A stretch of DNA of 45,080 nucleotides from Chloroflexota bacterium (GCA_020848055.1 JADLBB010000227.1:1-45080), one strand, 5' to 3'. Shown: positions 7,948-18,230, counted from the first letter of the stretch. Numbers and translations are program-made. The notes: generated by a model from the letters alone, not told the origin.

Positions 7948-7965
7948 TGACGGCGATGGTCCGGC

Positions 7966-9795
<1,830 letters not shown>

Positions 9796-9806
9796 TGATC
9801 CTCCTA
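9796..9806 (-). promoter_or_regulatory. Strong ribosome binding site for glmS
   Basis: The minus strand reads TAGGAGGATCAATG, so the Shine-Dalgarno core overlaps the TAG stop of glmM with four bases before the ATG. It is the clearest such site in this operon and confirms the Cys2 start of GlmS. The eight-base gap excludes a glmS-type ribozyme leader between the genes. Confidence 0.8.
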
Positions 9807-11129
9807 GTTGAGTCGCGCCTCGGCGAGCGCTGCGAGCTCGCGGGCGATTCGATCGATCTGGTGAGCGTCGTCGCCCTCGACCATGATCCGGATGGTTGGC
9901 TCGGTCCCGGACGGCCGAACGAGGACTCGCCCGCGCTGCCCCATCTCGAGGGCGGCGCGCTCGACGGCGGCCACGAAAGCATAGTCCGCCTGCCACTGAT
10001 CGCGGCGGCGGACAGCCGAGTTTAGCATCACCTGGGGCAGCCTTGGGATGCGGCCGGTCAGTTCGGAGAGCGGTAGCGAGGCGCCCCGCATGGCTCGCGC
10101 CAGCTCGATGGCGGTCAGGAGGCCGTCGCCGGTGGTCGAGCGGTCGCGAAAGATGATGTGGCCCGACTGCTCGCCCCCCAGCACGGCATCCTCGCGCTCC
10201 ATGGCCTCGAGCACGTGCCGGTCGCCGACCGGGGTTCGAACCATCCTGCCTCCCGCCTGAACGACGGCGCGCTCCAGGCCGCCGTTGCTCAGGACGGTCG
10301 CCACCAGGACGTTGTTGCGCAGCGTGCCGGCGGCCAGGCGCTCGAGCGCGCAGATGCCCATTACCGCGTCGCCGTCCACGATCACGCCACGCTCGTCCAC
10401 CGCGATCAGGCGATCCGCGTCTCCATCGAAGGCGAATCCCACGTCCAGCGCCGCGGCCGCAACGGTCTCAGCGAGGCGCTCCGGGTGGGTGGAGCCACAC
10501 CCGTCGTTGATGTTGATGCCGTTGGGCGCATCGAACAGGACCGTCACCTCTGCGCCCAGCGACCGGAACAATGCCGGGGCAACCCCACTGGCCGATCCGT
10601 TGGCGCAGTCGAGGCCGATGCGCAGGCCGTCGAACGTGCTGCCAGCGACCTCGCTCAGGTGGCCGAGGTAGCGCTCGATGGCGTCGGGGTCCGCCTGCAG
10701 CCGGCCCAGGCGGTCGTTTGGCGCGTCACCGCTCGCCGCGGCGTCGATCAGCGCGTCCAGCTCGGCCTCGGTTCGATCATCGGCCTTGCGGCCGCCAACC
10801 ACGACCTTGAGCCCGTTGTCCGGGGCGGGGTTGTGCGAGGCCGAGATCATGATCCCGGCCGCGTAGCGCGGGTCGCAACTGGCGTGGACCAGGCAGGGCG
10901 TCGTGACGATCCCAAGGTCGACCGTATCGGTCCCGGTGCCCGCGAGGCCGGCGGTCAACGCCGCGACCAGCATCTCGCCCGAACGGCGCGTGTCGCGGCC
11001 CACCACGACCGTCGAACCATGGCCCGCCAGCCGGCTGCCGACCGCCCGGCCGAGGGCAAGGGCCAGGTCGGCGGTGACCTCGTCACCGACCCGGCCGCGG
11101 ATGCCGTCGGTCCCGAAGCGTCCCGCCAT
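9804..11129 (-). CDS. glmM: Phosphoglucosamine mutase
   Basis: 441 residues, normal for GlmM. It converts glucosamine-6-phosphate to glucosamine-1-phosphate. The N-terminus has 'FGTDGIRGRVG'. The phosphoserine loop is ISASHNP (95-101), with catalytic S98. The metal-binding loop FAFDGDADR and the C-terminal phosphate-binding RPSGTEPTIRIMVEG are present. It begins one base after the cdaR stop. In Gram-positive bacteria cdaA-cdaR-glmM is a conserved operon, and GlmM binds and inhibits the CdaA cyclase domain; the same arrangement here supports the same control. The immediate presence of glmS, usually elsewhere in Bacillus, makes the unit more complete. Confidence 0.97.
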   Translation of the reverse strand: MAGRFGTDGIRGRVGDEVTADLALALGRAVGSRLAGHGSTVVVGRDTRRSGEMLVAALTAGLAGTGTDTVDLGIVTTPCLVHASCDPRYAAGIMISASHNPAPDNGLKVVVGGRKADDRTEAELDALIDAAASGDAPNDRLGRLQADPDAIERYLGHLSEVAGSTFDGLRIGLDCANGSASGVAPALFRSLGAEVTVLFDAPNGININDGCGSTHPERLAETVAAAALDVGFAFDGDADRLIAVDERGVIVDGDAVMGICALERLAAGTLRNNVLVATVLSNGGLERAVVQAGGRMVRTPVGDRHVLEAMEREDAVLGGEQSGHIIFRDRSTTGDGLLTAIELARAMRGASLPLSELTGRIPRLPQVMLNSAVRRRDQWQADYAFVAAVERAALEMGQRGRVLVRPSGTEPTIRIMVEGDDAHQIDRIARELAALAEARLN

Positions 11130-11130
11130 C

Positions 11131-12372
11131 CTAGGGCGCCGGCGACCCGGAGGGCTCGGACGGCTCGACGATCGTCACCCGCACGCTGCCCGGCTGCAGG
11201 CTCAGAAGCTCCACTCCGGGCGGGAGGCCGGCCAGGCTCAGTTGCAGCGTGTAGCTGCCGCCGACGAGGCCGGTGACGTCCACGCTCGGGGTCACGTCGG
11301 ACGCGGATAGGGCGCTGAGCGCCGCGCCGCTGCCACTCAGGGTGACCGACACCCGCTCGATGCCCGGCAGGCAGGCGTTGTCGCCTGCCCCGGTGCACAC
11401 GACTCCGACGACGAAGGTGCGGCTGGACACCGAGGGACCGATGATGGCCTCCACGGTCACCGTGTCCTCCTCGCCGGTGGCCAGCCGGATGCCGTCCGGC
11501 AGCTGCAGGGCGACGTCGAAGGTCCGGGTCTCGGACAGGCCGTCGATGCTGATCGGTTCGGTGGCGATGGAGCGCACGTTCGATAGTTGCTCGGGAAGGC
11601 CGACGATGGTGACCAGGGCCGGTTCCACGCTGAGCTGCTCCAGCGCGAAGCCGGGTGCCGGAGCGCCGGACTCGACGACCGGTCGCACCGCGACCGTCGT
11701 TCGAGTCTCCACCGCGTTGACGTCAACCTGGACCGAGACCGACTCCGGATCGATGTCGATCATCCCCTCGCCGACCGGCTGGCCCTCGATGTCCACCGGC
11801 GTCACCGTGACGGCCTCGTTGATGTCGATGCCCGAAGCGGGAATGCTCACCAGGGCGACCACGCGATCGATGCGCTCGACGACCGATGCAGGTCCCCGCA
11901 CGGCGACCTGGGCAGGACTGGCCACCGGCCGTCCGATCTCGAGCCCATCGGGGATCGGGCCGGGCTCGACCTCGACGTTGATGGTGCGGGTCGCGATCCT
12001 GTCCACCGATACCCTCACCGACGACGGACTGACCGAGACGACCTCGATCCCGGTGCGCAGGGCCCGGACCGTGACCGGCAGCTGCTGTGGTTCCGGCGCC
12101 AGTTCCATGTCGTAGCGCGACACGTCCACCTGGGCCACGAAGTCGTCGGCGCTCAAGTTCGTCGCCGCACCGGCCGCGGCGCGGTAGCGCACCTCGGTCA
12201 GGCCGAGGTCGCCGGACAGCACGAATGCGTCGCGCGAGACGTTGACCTGGTCGATGCGCACCTGCAGGACGTCCTCCGAGAACGAGCCGGAGAAGACGAG
12301 GCCGGTGTACAGCGCCGTCGCCAGCAGCACGGCCGATAGCTTCAGTTGCCAGTTGCGAAATAGCCAGCGCAT
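11131..12372 (-). CDS. cdaR: YbbR-domain regulator of c-di-AMP synthase
   Basis: 413 residues. There is one N-terminal TM helix (about 10-30, preceded by RNWQLK) and then a long extracytoplasmic region of repeated beta-rich YbbR domains. Four repeats can be inferred from recurring 'V-x-V-R-G-P-x-S-V-V-E-R-I-D-x-V' and 'V-x-I-x-G-L-P-E-Q-L-x-x-V' elements. The proline/serine-rich tail ends in SGSPAP. CdaR modulates the membrane diadenylate cyclase CdaA. It begins one base after cdaA and ends one base before glmM. Two cysteines in the last third may form a disulphide outside the cell. The family is clear; the sign of its effect on CdaA in this organism is not known. Confidence 0.9.
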   Translation of the reverse strand: MRWLFRNWQLKLSAVLLATALYTGLVFSGSFSEDVLQVRIDQVNVSRDAFVLSGDLGLTEVRYRAAAGAATNLSADDFVAQVDVSRYDMELAPEPQQLPVTVRALRTGIEVVSVSPSSVRVSVDRIATRTINVEVEPGPIPDGLEIGRPVASPAQVAVRGPASVVERIDRVVALVSIPASGIDINEAVTVTPVDIEGQPVGEGMIDIDPESVSVQVDVNAVETRTTVAVRPVVESGAPAPGFALEQLSVEPALVTIVGLPEQLSNVRSIATEPISIDGLSETRTFDVALQLPDGIRLATGEEDTVTVEAIIGPSVSSRTFVVGVVCTGAGDNACLPGIERVSVTLSGSGAALSALSASDVTPSVDVTGLVGGSYTLQLSLAGLPPGVELLSLQPGSVRVTIVEPSEPSGSPAP

Positions 12373-12373
12373 G

Positions 12374-13288
12374 TCAGTGCCTCGCCACCACGCGCGCCTC
12401 GGGATCTATCGGCTCAGCCTCGTCGGACGGCTCGTCGGGGTGCAACTGCCATCGGCCGTCGACCGAGCGGCGCAGGAAGCCGATGGCCCGTCGCGGCGCC
12501 TGGGGCCGGATCAGGTTGAACAGGCGGCGGCGCAGCTGGTCCTCGGTCAGGTTGCGCTCGATGCGGCCGCGCACCACCACGCTGATCGAGCCCGACTCCT
12601 CGCTGACCACCACGACCACCGCATCGGTCTGCTCGCTGATGCCGATCGCCGCGCGGTGGCGCGTGCCGTAGCGCTCGCTGTCGAGCACGGTCTGGCTCAT
12701 CGGCAGCAGCACCCCGGCGGCGGTGATCCGCTCGCCCGACACGATCACCGCGCCGTCATGCAATGCCGTGCCGCGGTAGAAGATCGTCACCAGCAGCTCG
12801 GCGCGCAGGTCGGCGTGGATCGGCACTCCCGACTCGGCGGCCAGGTCCTGCAGCCCCGTCTCTCGCTCCAGCGCGATGAGCGCGCCGTGCCTCGATCCGG
12901 CCAGGATGCGCGCCGCGCGGCTGATCTCGCGGGCGACCCGCTCGGCGCTGGCCACCTCGCTGCTGACGAAGAAGCGATTCACGCTGCCGATGCGCCCGAT
13001 CTGCTCGAGAGCGCGACGCAGCTCCGGTTGGAAGACGACCACGATGGCGAACAGGCCGGCCAGCGCGGCGCTCTCCATGAGGGTGCGCAGCAGCTCCAGG
13101 CCGAAGAACACCGCGGCCAGGTAGACCAGGTACAGGATCGACAGCCCGATGACGATCCGCACCGCGCGCGTGCCGCGGATCAGGATGAACAGCCAGTAGA
13201 TGACGATCGATACCAGCCCGATGTCGATGATCGACGTCCAGCTGCCCATCAGGTAGGTGTTGAAGAAGTCGCGGATCGCGTCGATCAC
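12374..13288 (-). CDS. cdaA: Membrane diadenylate cyclase
   Basis: 304 residues from a GTG (13286-13288). It condenses two ATP into cyclic di-AMP, which controls potassium and osmolyte balance. Three N-terminal TM helices lie at about 20-37, 43-67 and 70-88, followed by the DAC domain. Catalytic motifs are intact: TALHDGAVIV (DGA at 178-180) and GTRHRAAIGISE (RHR at 210-212). The C-terminal tail of about 60 residues is charged. It is the first gene of the leftmost operon, 95 bases after rpsI with a terminator between. No riboswitch is visible in that short gap. Confidence 0.96.
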   Translation of the reverse strand: MIDAIRDFFNTYLMGSWTSIIDIGLVSIVIYWLFILIRGTRAVRIVIGLSILYLVYLAAVFFGLELLRTLMESAALAGLFAIVVVFQPELRRALEQIGRIGSVNRFFVSSEVASAERVAREISRAARILAGSRHGALIALERETGLQDLAAESGVPIHADLRAELLVTIFYRGTALHDGAVIVSGERITAAGVLLPMSQTVLDSERYGTRHRAAIGISEQTDAVVVVVSEESGSISVVVRGRIERNLTEDQLRRRLFNLIRPQAPRRAIGFLRRSVDGRWQLHPDEPSDEAEPIDPEARVVARH

Positions 13289-13343
13289 AAGGATTTCGTG
13301 CCTGCGTCATCCAGCGGCGATGGGAGGTCGATGATACCAAAGA

Positions 13344-13365
13344 GCCCCGGCGATTCTGCCGGGGC
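13344..13365 (-). terminator. Intrinsic terminator after rpsI
   Basis: On the minus strand an eight-base-pair perfect stem, GCCCCGGC/GCCGGGGC, with the six-base loop AGAATC is followed by TCTTTGG. It begins 19 bases after the rpsI stop. It closes the infA-rpsI transcript and separates it from cdaA, though the short U tract may allow read-through. Confidence 0.75.
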
Positions 13366-13383
13366 CCCGTGGGTGGCGGTGGA

Positions 13384-13776
13384 TCAGCGCTTGGTGTACT
13401 GCGGCGCCTTGCGCGCGCGCTTGAGCCCGTACTTCTTGCGCTCCTTGGCCCGCGGATCGCGGGTCAGCAGGCCCGCCTCGCGCAGGGCGCCGCGGGCGTC
13501 CGGCAGGGCGCTGAGCAGCGCACGGGCAATGCCGTGGCGAATCGCGCCGACCTGCCCGGAGACGCCGCCACCGGCGACCAGGACGCTGGCCGAGTAGCGA
13601 CCCTCGGTGTCGGTGACGCGGAACGGCAGGACCAGGGCCGAGCGGCCCGCGGCTCCTCCGAAGTACTCGTCGGAGGGCTTGCCATTGACGATGATGCTGC
13701 CGTCGCCCGGCAGCAGCCGGACGCGTGCCACGGCGGTCTTGCGACGGCCGGTGCCGTAGACGTAATTCGTGCTCAT
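13384..13776 (-). CDS. rpsI: 30S ribosomal protein S9
   Basis: 130 residues. The N-terminal YGTGRRKTAVARVRL and the C-terminal 'KKYGLKRARKAPQYTKR' are diagnostic. The basic tail reaches the P-site tRNA in the 30S head. It is the last gene of the alpha-type unit, eight bases after rplM, the normal L13-S9 pairing. It is followed directly by a terminator hairpin. The last two residues K-R, which touch tRNA in known structures, are kept. Confidence 0.98.
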   Translation of the reverse strand: MSTNYVYGTGRRKTAVARVRLLPGDGSIIVNGKPSDEYFGGAAGRSALVLPFRVTDTEGRYSASVLVAGGGVSGQVGAIRHGIARALLSALPDARGALREAGLLTRDPRAKERKKYGLKRARKAPQYTKR

Positions 13777-13784
13777 GTGCTCTG

Positions 13785-14213
13785 TTACAGCTCCACTGTG
13801 ATCGGCTGCTGGGCCTGGTGCGGATGCTCGGAGCCGCGGTAGACCTTCAGCTTGCGGAACATGGCCCGGCCGAGCCGGTTCTGGGGCAGCATGCCCTTGA
13901 CCGCGCGCTCAATGACCAGCTCGGGCTTGCGCTCCAGCAGCGTCCCGAGGCTCTCCTCGCGCAGTCCGCCGGGATAGTTCGAATGACGGAAGTAGGACTT
14001 CTGGCGCAGCTTGTCGCCAGTCACGCGGATGCTGCCCGCGTTGAGGACCACGACGTGGTCCCCGGTATCGAGGTGGGGCGAGTAGGTCGGCTTGTGCTTG
14101 CCCTCGAGCAGGGTGGCGATGCGCGTCGCCAGCCGGCCGAGAGTCTGGTCGGTCGCATCAACGACCCACCAGCCGCGCTCGATCTCGCTCGCCTTGACGG
14201 CGTAGGTCTTCAC
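13785..14213 (-). CDS. rplM: 50S ribosomal protein L13
   Basis: 142 residues, the standard bacterial length. Recognised by WWVVDATDQTLGRLAT, the 'YSPHLDTGDHVVVLNA' segment and LPQNRLGRAMFRKLKVY near the end. An early assembly protein of the 50S subunit, bound to 23S rRNA. It starts 12 bases after truA and is coupled to rpsI. In E. coli L13 can regulate the rplM-rpsI mRNA, but no obvious leader exists here. Confidence 0.98.
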   Translation of the reverse strand: MKTYAVKASEIERGWWVVDATDQTLGRLATRIATLLEGKHKPTYSPHLDTGDHVVVLNAGSIRVTGDKLRQKSYFRHSNYPGGLREESLGTLLERKPELVIERAVKGMLPQNRLGRAMFRKLKVYRGSEHPHQAQQPITVEL

Positions 14214-14225
14214 TTTGCCTGCTCT

Positions 14226-15023
14226 CTAACTGCTTGGTTGCGATTTTCGGTTGATCTGGCTGACCTGCCGGTACACGACGCGCTCGAGCACGAGGCCCCT
14301 GGCCGGCACCGCGCGCCCATGCAGCGCACGTCGCCTGGGATCGAGCACCTCGTCCACCTCCTCCGGCGCCAGCCGCCCCCGGCCGACCTCCAACAGGAGG
14401 GCGACCAGGCTGCGCACCATGCGTCGCAGGAATGCGTTGGCCGTGACCCGGATCTCGACGAGGTCTCCGCGCCGCGTCACCCGCACCTCGGCGAGGTGCC
14501 GAACCGTCCGGTCGCGCGCATGGCTGCCGAGGGCCGCGAAGTCGCGCTCCCCGACCATGCGTGCCGCGGCGGCCTGCATGGCCGCCACGTCGAGACGATC
14601 GTCGATCTCGAGCGTGCGATGCCGCTCCAGCGGCTGCCTCGTGCCGTTCATTCGCACCCGGTAGCGGTACACGCGCCACAGCGCGTCCCGCCTCGGATCG
14701 AATTGCGGCCCGACGCTCCGCAGTGCGCGCACTGCCAGGTCCGATGGCAGCGCGGCGTTGAGCCGTCGCTGCAGCTCTGGCAGGCCGCCGCCGCGCGGGA
14801 TGACCCGCGGGACGCGGAATGCCGCGACCTGGCCGGTGGCGTGCACCCCGGCATCGGTACGCCCGGCGAGACGGACGCGCGTCCGCTCGCCGATCAGCCT
14901 GTTAAGGGCCGTCTCCAGCTCCCCCTGCACGGTCCTGGCATTCGGCTGGACCTGGGAGCCGGCGAAGGCCGACCCGTCGTACTCGATGGTCGCCCGGACG
15001 CTTCGCTGCGCGCGGGTGGCCAT
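14226..15023 (-). CDS. truA: tRNA pseudouridine(38-40) synthase
   Basis: 265 residues from the ATG at 15023 (MATRAQRSVRATIEYDG); the frame stays open upstream into rplQ but similarity begins here. It isomerises uridines 38-40 of the anticodon arm to pseudouridine. The catalytic aspartate is D57 in LAGRTDAGVHATGQ, and the 'FLRRMVRSLV' and 'GRGRLAPEEV' segments of the C-terminal half are in place. It sits between rplQ (38-base gap) and rplM, the common rplQ-truA-rplM-rpsI order. Identification is secure; the start could be a few codons off. Confidence 0.95.
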   Translation of the reverse strand: MATRAQRSVRATIEYDGSAFAGSQVQPNARTVQGELETALNRLIGERTRVRLAGRTDAGVHATGQVAAFRVPRVIPRGGGLPELQRRLNAALPSDLAVRALRSVGPQFDPRRDALWRVYRYRVRMNGTRQPLERHRTLEIDDRLDVAAMQAAAARMVGERDFAALGSHARDRTVRHLAEVRVTRRGDLVEIRVTANAFLRRMVRSLVALLLEVGRGRLAPEEVDEVLDPRRRALHGRAVPARGLVLERVVYRQVSQINRKSQPSS

Positions 15024-15061
15024 CGGGTGTGATCGGTGTTCGATTGGCGAGCCCGTCCGAA

Positions 15062-15415
15062 TCAGACGAGCTCGATCTGGACCATGGACGCGGCGTCGCC
15101 GGCGCGCTGGCCGATCTTGACGATCCGCGTGAAGCCCGAGGCCCGGTCGGCGTACTTGCCGGCCAGCTCGCCCATGAGCTTCTCGACGATGAGCGGCTCG
15201 TGAGGCATCCGGCCGACCAGCTGACGGCGAGCGTGCAGGTCGCCGCGCTTGGCGAGGGTGATCATGCCGTCCACCAGGCCGCGCACCTCCTTGGCCTTGG
15301 CCTCGGTCGTGCGCACCCGCTCGTAGCGAATGACCGCGACGGCCAGGTTGCCCAACATCGCCGTGCGATGGTCGGTGGTTCGGCCGAGCTTCCGTCCGGA
15401 TGTGCGGTGCGTCAC
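15062..15415 (-). CDS. rplQ: 50S ribosomal protein L17
   Basis: 117 residues. The N-terminal 'RTSGRKLGRTTDHRTAMLGN' block (with LAV following) is the L17 hallmark. The protein lies near the peptide exit region of the 50S subunit. It begins five bases after rpoA. The first residues are MTHRTS rather than the common MRH, a minor variation. The C-terminus is short and acidic, as in many bacteria. Confidence 0.97.
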   Translation of the reverse strand: MTHRTSGRKLGRTTDHRTAMLGNLAVAVIRYERVRTTEAKAKEVRGLVDGMITLAKRGDLHARRQLVGRMPHEPLIVEKLMGELAGKYADRASGFTRIVKIGQRAGDAASMVQIELV

Positions 15416-15420
15416 CTCGA

Positions 15421-16464
15421 TCAGGCCTCGCGGTCGAGTTCGGCCGCCGCGGCCTCGTCGAGCTCGGCCGATGCGGGCAGGTCGGACTCATCGGTGCTCA
15501 TGGCAGCCGACTCGGGACTGATGAAGCCGCGCAGCGCAAGGCGCTCCTTGAGCTCATCGAGGCTCTTCTGGCCGAAGTTGCGCATGCGCAGGAACTCGTC
15601 GTCCGATAGCGACAGCACCTGGCCGACCTTGGTGATCGAGTTGCGCTTCAGGCTGTTGTACGCCCGCATCGGCAGGTCGAGCTCCTCGATCGGCGCGTCG
15701 AGCATGTTCGCCGATGGCGATGCCGCCTCGTCCGCCGCGCCAGCGGAGGCGGGGCGACCGATCTCGGCGAAGCGACCGAACTCGCGCACCAGGATGTCCG
15801 CGGCCTGGCTGAGGGCGGCCTGCGCGGTGGTGGTGCCATCGGTCTCGATCTCGAGCGTCAGCTTGTCGAAGTTGGTCATCTGGCCCACGCGCGTCTTCTC
15901 CACCCCGTAGTTGACGCGACGGACCGGCGAGAAGATGGCATCGACCGGGATGACGCCGATCGGCATCTCCTCGGTGTGCTCGGCCGGTCGGTAACCCATG
16001 CCCGTCTCGACGGTCAGGTCCATCTCGATGGAGCCCGAATCGGAGTCGAGCGTCAGCAGGACGAGGTCCGGGTTGATGATCTCGACGTCGGCGGACTCAC
16101 CGATGTCCGCCGCGGTGACCGGGCCGGCACCGCGCTTGACGAGCTTGAGCGTCAGCGCGTGATGGGCGAAGGAACGCAGGCGCAACTTCTTGACGTTGAG
16201 CACGATCTGGGTAACGTCCTCCTTGACGTTGGGGATCGTGCTGAACTCGTGGAAGATGCCCGCGACCTGGATGTTGGTCACGGCGGCGCCCTCCAGCGAG
16301 CTGAGCAGGACGCGGCGCAGGGCGTTCCCGAGCGTCACGCCATATCCCTCCTGGAGCGGCGTCACCTCGAAATGGCTGAGCGTTCCCTCGGCGCGCACCT
16401 CTTCGATGCGCGGCTCCGGAATGGGCTGCTCGTGCTGCTGTGGTGTTGTCTCGAGATCGATCAT
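15421..16464 (-). CDS. rpoA: RNA polymerase subunit alpha
   Basis: 347 residues from the ATG at 16464 (MIDLETTPQQ); the upstream open frame to 16554 lies inside rpsD and is serine-rich noise. The N-terminal domain contains 'PLQEGYGVTLGNALRRVLLSS', the alpha dimerisation signature. The linker is followed by the C-terminal domain with LDLPMRAYNSLKRNSITKVG and GQKSLDELKERL, helix-hairpin-helix elements that contact UP-element DNA and activators. An acidic tail of about 25 residues follows. Gap to rpsD is 16 bases and to rplQ five. Placement in the alpha operon is canonical. Confidence 0.98.
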   Translation of the reverse strand: MIDLETTPQQHEQPIPEPRIEEVRAEGTLSHFEVTPLQEGYGVTLGNALRRVLLSSLEGAAVTNIQVAGIFHEFSTIPNVKEDVTQIVLNVKKLRLRSFAHHALTLKLVKRGAGPVTAADIGESADVEIINPDLVLLTLDSDSGSIEMDLTVETGMGYRPAEHTEEMPIGVIPVDAIFSPVRRVNYGVEKTRVGQMTNFDKLTLEIETDGTTTAQAALSQAADILVREFGRFAEIGRPASAGAADEAASPSANMLDAPIEELDLPMRAYNSLKRNSITKVGQVLSLSDDEFLRMRNFGQKSLDELKERLALRGFISPESAAMSTDESDLPASAELDEAAAAELDREA

Positions 16465-16480
16465 TGGATGCGATTGACTC

Positions 16481-17107
16481 CTAGCGCGAGTAGTACTCGA
16501 CGACGAGCTGCTCGTTGAACTCGAGCGGCATCTGCTCGCGCGCCGGTTCGGCAAGCACGGTTCCCGACAGCTTTGCCGGATCGACGCTCACCCACTCGGG
16601 GACCTGGGCCGCCCGGATGACCTCGGCGGCGGACTTGAAGTACTCGCGTCCGCGGCGGCTCTCACGGACCTCGATCCGGTCGCCGACCTTGGTCGCGAAG
16701 CTGGGGACGTTGGTGGGGCGGCCGTTGACCGCGAAGTGGCCGTGCGTGACCAGCTGGCGCGCCTGTGAGCGGCTGGTGGCGAAGCCCATGCGAAACACGA
16801 CGTTGTCGAGTCGCATCTCGAGCATCCGCAGCAGGTTCTCGCCGGTCACGCCCTTGCGCGCATCGGCCTTGGCGAAGTAATTGCGGAACTGGCGCTCCAG
16901 GACCGAGTAACTCTTGCGGACCTTCTGCTTCTCGCGCAACTGGAGGCCGTACTCGCTCACCTTGCGGCGGCGCATGGTGTTCATGCCCGGCGGCGAGCTG
17001 CGACGCTCGAAGGCGCACTTGCGGCTGTAGCAGCGGCTGCCCTTCAGGAAGAGCTTGAGGCCCTCCCGGCGGCAGATGCGGCAGACCGCGTCGGTGTAGC
17101 GTGCCAT
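16481..17107 (-). CDS. rpsD: 30S ribosomal protein S4, zinc-binding form
   Basis: 208 residues. The N-terminus carries a complete zinc ribbon (C9, C12, C26, C31), so this is the C+ form. The S4 RNA-binding domain is visible at RLDNVVFRMGFATSRSQARQ and 'LVTHGHFAVNGRPTNVPS'. It nucleates the 30S body and in E. coli represses its own operon. The gap from rpsK is nine bases. The C-terminus ends VVEYYSR, as usual. Confidence 0.98.
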   Translation of the reverse strand: MARYTDAVCRICRREGLKLFLKGSRCYSRKCAFERRSSPPGMNTMRRRKVSEYGLQLREKQKVRKSYSVLERQFRNYFAKADARKGVTGENLLRMLEMRLDNVVFRMGFATSRSQARQLVTHGHFAVNGRPTNVPSFATKVGDRIEVRESRRGREYFKSAAEVIRAAQVPEWVSVDPAKLSGTVLAEPAREQMPLEFNEQLVVEYYSR

Positions 17108-17116
17108 CTCGACCCC

Positions 17117-17512
17117 CTACACCCGGCGCCGCTTGGGAGGGCGGCAGCCGTTGTGCGGGATGGGCGTCACATCGGTGATGGCAGTCACCTCGAGCCCGGC
17201 GGCCTGCAGGGAGCGGATCGCCTGCTCGCGTCCACCCCCGGGTCCCTTGACGAAGACCTCGATCTGGCGCATGCCGTGCTCCATGGCCCGCCTGGCGGCG
17301 AGATCGGCGGTCTGTGCGGCGGCGAACGGGGTGCTCTTGCGGGAGCCCTTGAATCCGACAAGTCCGGCGCTGCCCCAGCTGATGACGTTACCGATGGGGT
17401 CGGTGATGGTCACGATCGTGTTGTTGAACGTGGACTGGATGTGCGCGTGCCCCGCCGGCACGTTCTTTCGCTCGCGCTTCTTGCCGCGCTGAGCGCGCTT
17501 ACGTTCTGCCAT
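17117..17512 (-). CDS. rpsK: 30S ribosomal protein S11
   Basis: 131 residues. The signature includes 'AHIQSTFNNTIVTITD', GSAGLVGFKGSRKSTPFAAA and the C-terminal DVTPIPHNGCRPPKRRRV. S11 lies on the 30S platform next to the E-site mRNA. It begins ten bases after rpsM. The basic N-terminal tail (MAERKRAQRGKKRERKN) is longer than in E. coli but typical of several phyla. Confidence 0.98.
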   Translation of the reverse strand: MAERKRAQRGKKRERKNVPAGHAHIQSTFNNTIVTITDPIGNVISWGSAGLVGFKGSRKSTPFAAAQTADLAARRAMEHGMRQIEVFVKGPGGGREQAIRSLQAAGLEVTAITDVTPIPHNGCRPPKRRRV

Positions 17513-17522
17513 GAGACTCCCG

Positions 17523-17894
17523 TTACTTCTTGCGGCGCACGCCGACCGTCTTCTTGGCGCCGCGGCGCTGTCGCGCGTTGGTCTTGGTTCGCTGCCCGCG
17601 CACCGGCAGGTTGCGCCGGTGACGCAGTCCGCGGTACGACCCGATCTCCATCAGGCGCTTGACGTTGAGGCTGACCTCCCGACGGAGGTCGCCCTCGACC
17701 TTGAACTGGCGGTCGACGATCTCGCGGATGCGGTTGACCTCGTCATCGGTCAGGTCGCGCACGCGCGTGTCCGCCGAAACGTTGGCCGCGCCGATGACCC
17801 TGGCGGCGGAGGTGGGGCCGATGCCGTGGATGTAGGTGAGGCTGACGACCACGCGCTTGTCGCGCGGGATGTCGACGCCGGCAATACGAGCCAC
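17523..17894 (-). CDS. rpsM: 30S ribosomal protein S13
   Basis: 123 residues. Diagnostic segments are MARIAGVDIPRDKRV, 'LTYIHGIGPTSAARV', and a C-terminal 'RGLRHRRNLPVRGQRTKTNA' block with a lysine-rich tail. S13 is in the 30S head and bridges to L5 and the P-site tRNA. It starts seven bases after rpmJ. The order infA-rpmJ-rpsM-rpsK-rpsD-rpoA-rplQ is the classical alpha operon. Confidence 0.98.
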   Translation of the reverse strand: MARIAGVDIPRDKRVVVSLTYIHGIGPTSAARVIGAANVSADTRVRDLTDDEVNRIREIVDRQFKVEGDLRREVSLNVKRLMEIGSYRGLRHRRNLPVRGQRTKTNARQRRGAKKTVGVRRKK

Positions 17895-17901
17895 GATCAG
17901 C

Positions 17902-18015
17902 CTACCCCTGTCGCTGCTTGTGCTTGGGGATGACGCAGATGACCATCACCACGCCCGAGCGCTTGATGACCTTGCAGCGCTCGCAGCGGGGCTTCACGGA
18001 CGCAGAAACCTTCAT
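17902..18015 (-). CDS. rpmJ: 50S ribosomal protein L36, zinc-binding
   Basis: A 37-codon gene. The ATG overlaps the infA stop by four bases (ATGA) and the frame ends at TAG just before rpsM. The peptide reads MKVSASVKPRCERCKVIKRS and ends with KHKQRQG. Zinc ligands C11, C14, C27 and H32 are all present, so this is the C+ form. L36 binds domain VI-adjacent 23S rRNA late in 50S assembly. No paralogue is visible in the window. Confidence 0.97.
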   Translation of the reverse strand: MKVSASVKPRCERCKVIKRSGVVMVICVIPKHKQRQG

Positions 18016-18230
18016 CTCATCCTGTACGTGATGCGACCCCGGGTGAGGTCATAGGGACTCAGCTCGACTCGGACGGTGTCGCCGGGCAGGATGCGGATGA
18101 AGTTCTGGCGCAGCTTGCCGGAGATGTGCGCGAGCACCTCGTGCCCGTTCTCCAGTCGCACCTTGAACATCGCGTTGGGCAGGGGCAGGACGACCTCGCC
18201 CTCTACCTCGATTGCATCCTTCTTCGCCAA
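18012..18230 (-). CDS. infA: Translation initiation factor IF-1
   Basis: 72 residues with a TTG start. An in-frame TAG lies two codons upstream, so no longer start is possible. The S1/OB-fold sequence is plain: 'KKDAIEVEGEVVLPLPNAMF', ENGHEVLAHISGKLRQNFIR and LSPYDLTRGRITYRMR. IF-1 binds the A site of the 30S during initiation. It is preceded by its own promoter and an early hairpin just downstream of map, so it may be transcribed separately from the secY-adk-map section. The ribosome binding site is weak. Confidence 0.97.
   Translation of the reverse strand: MAKKDAIEVEGEVVLPLPNAMFKVRLENGHEVLAHISGKLRQNFIRILPGDTVRVELSPYDLTRGRITYRMR

Noticed and set aside
9796..9803. glmS ribozyme upstream of glmS
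   Set aside because: Only eight bases separate glmM from glmS, occupied by a Shine-Dalgarno sequence.
13331..13359. Candidate cdaA promoter (TATCAT with GCAGAA upstream)
   Set aside because: The -35 is poor and lies within the rpsI terminator stem; not strong enough to annotate.
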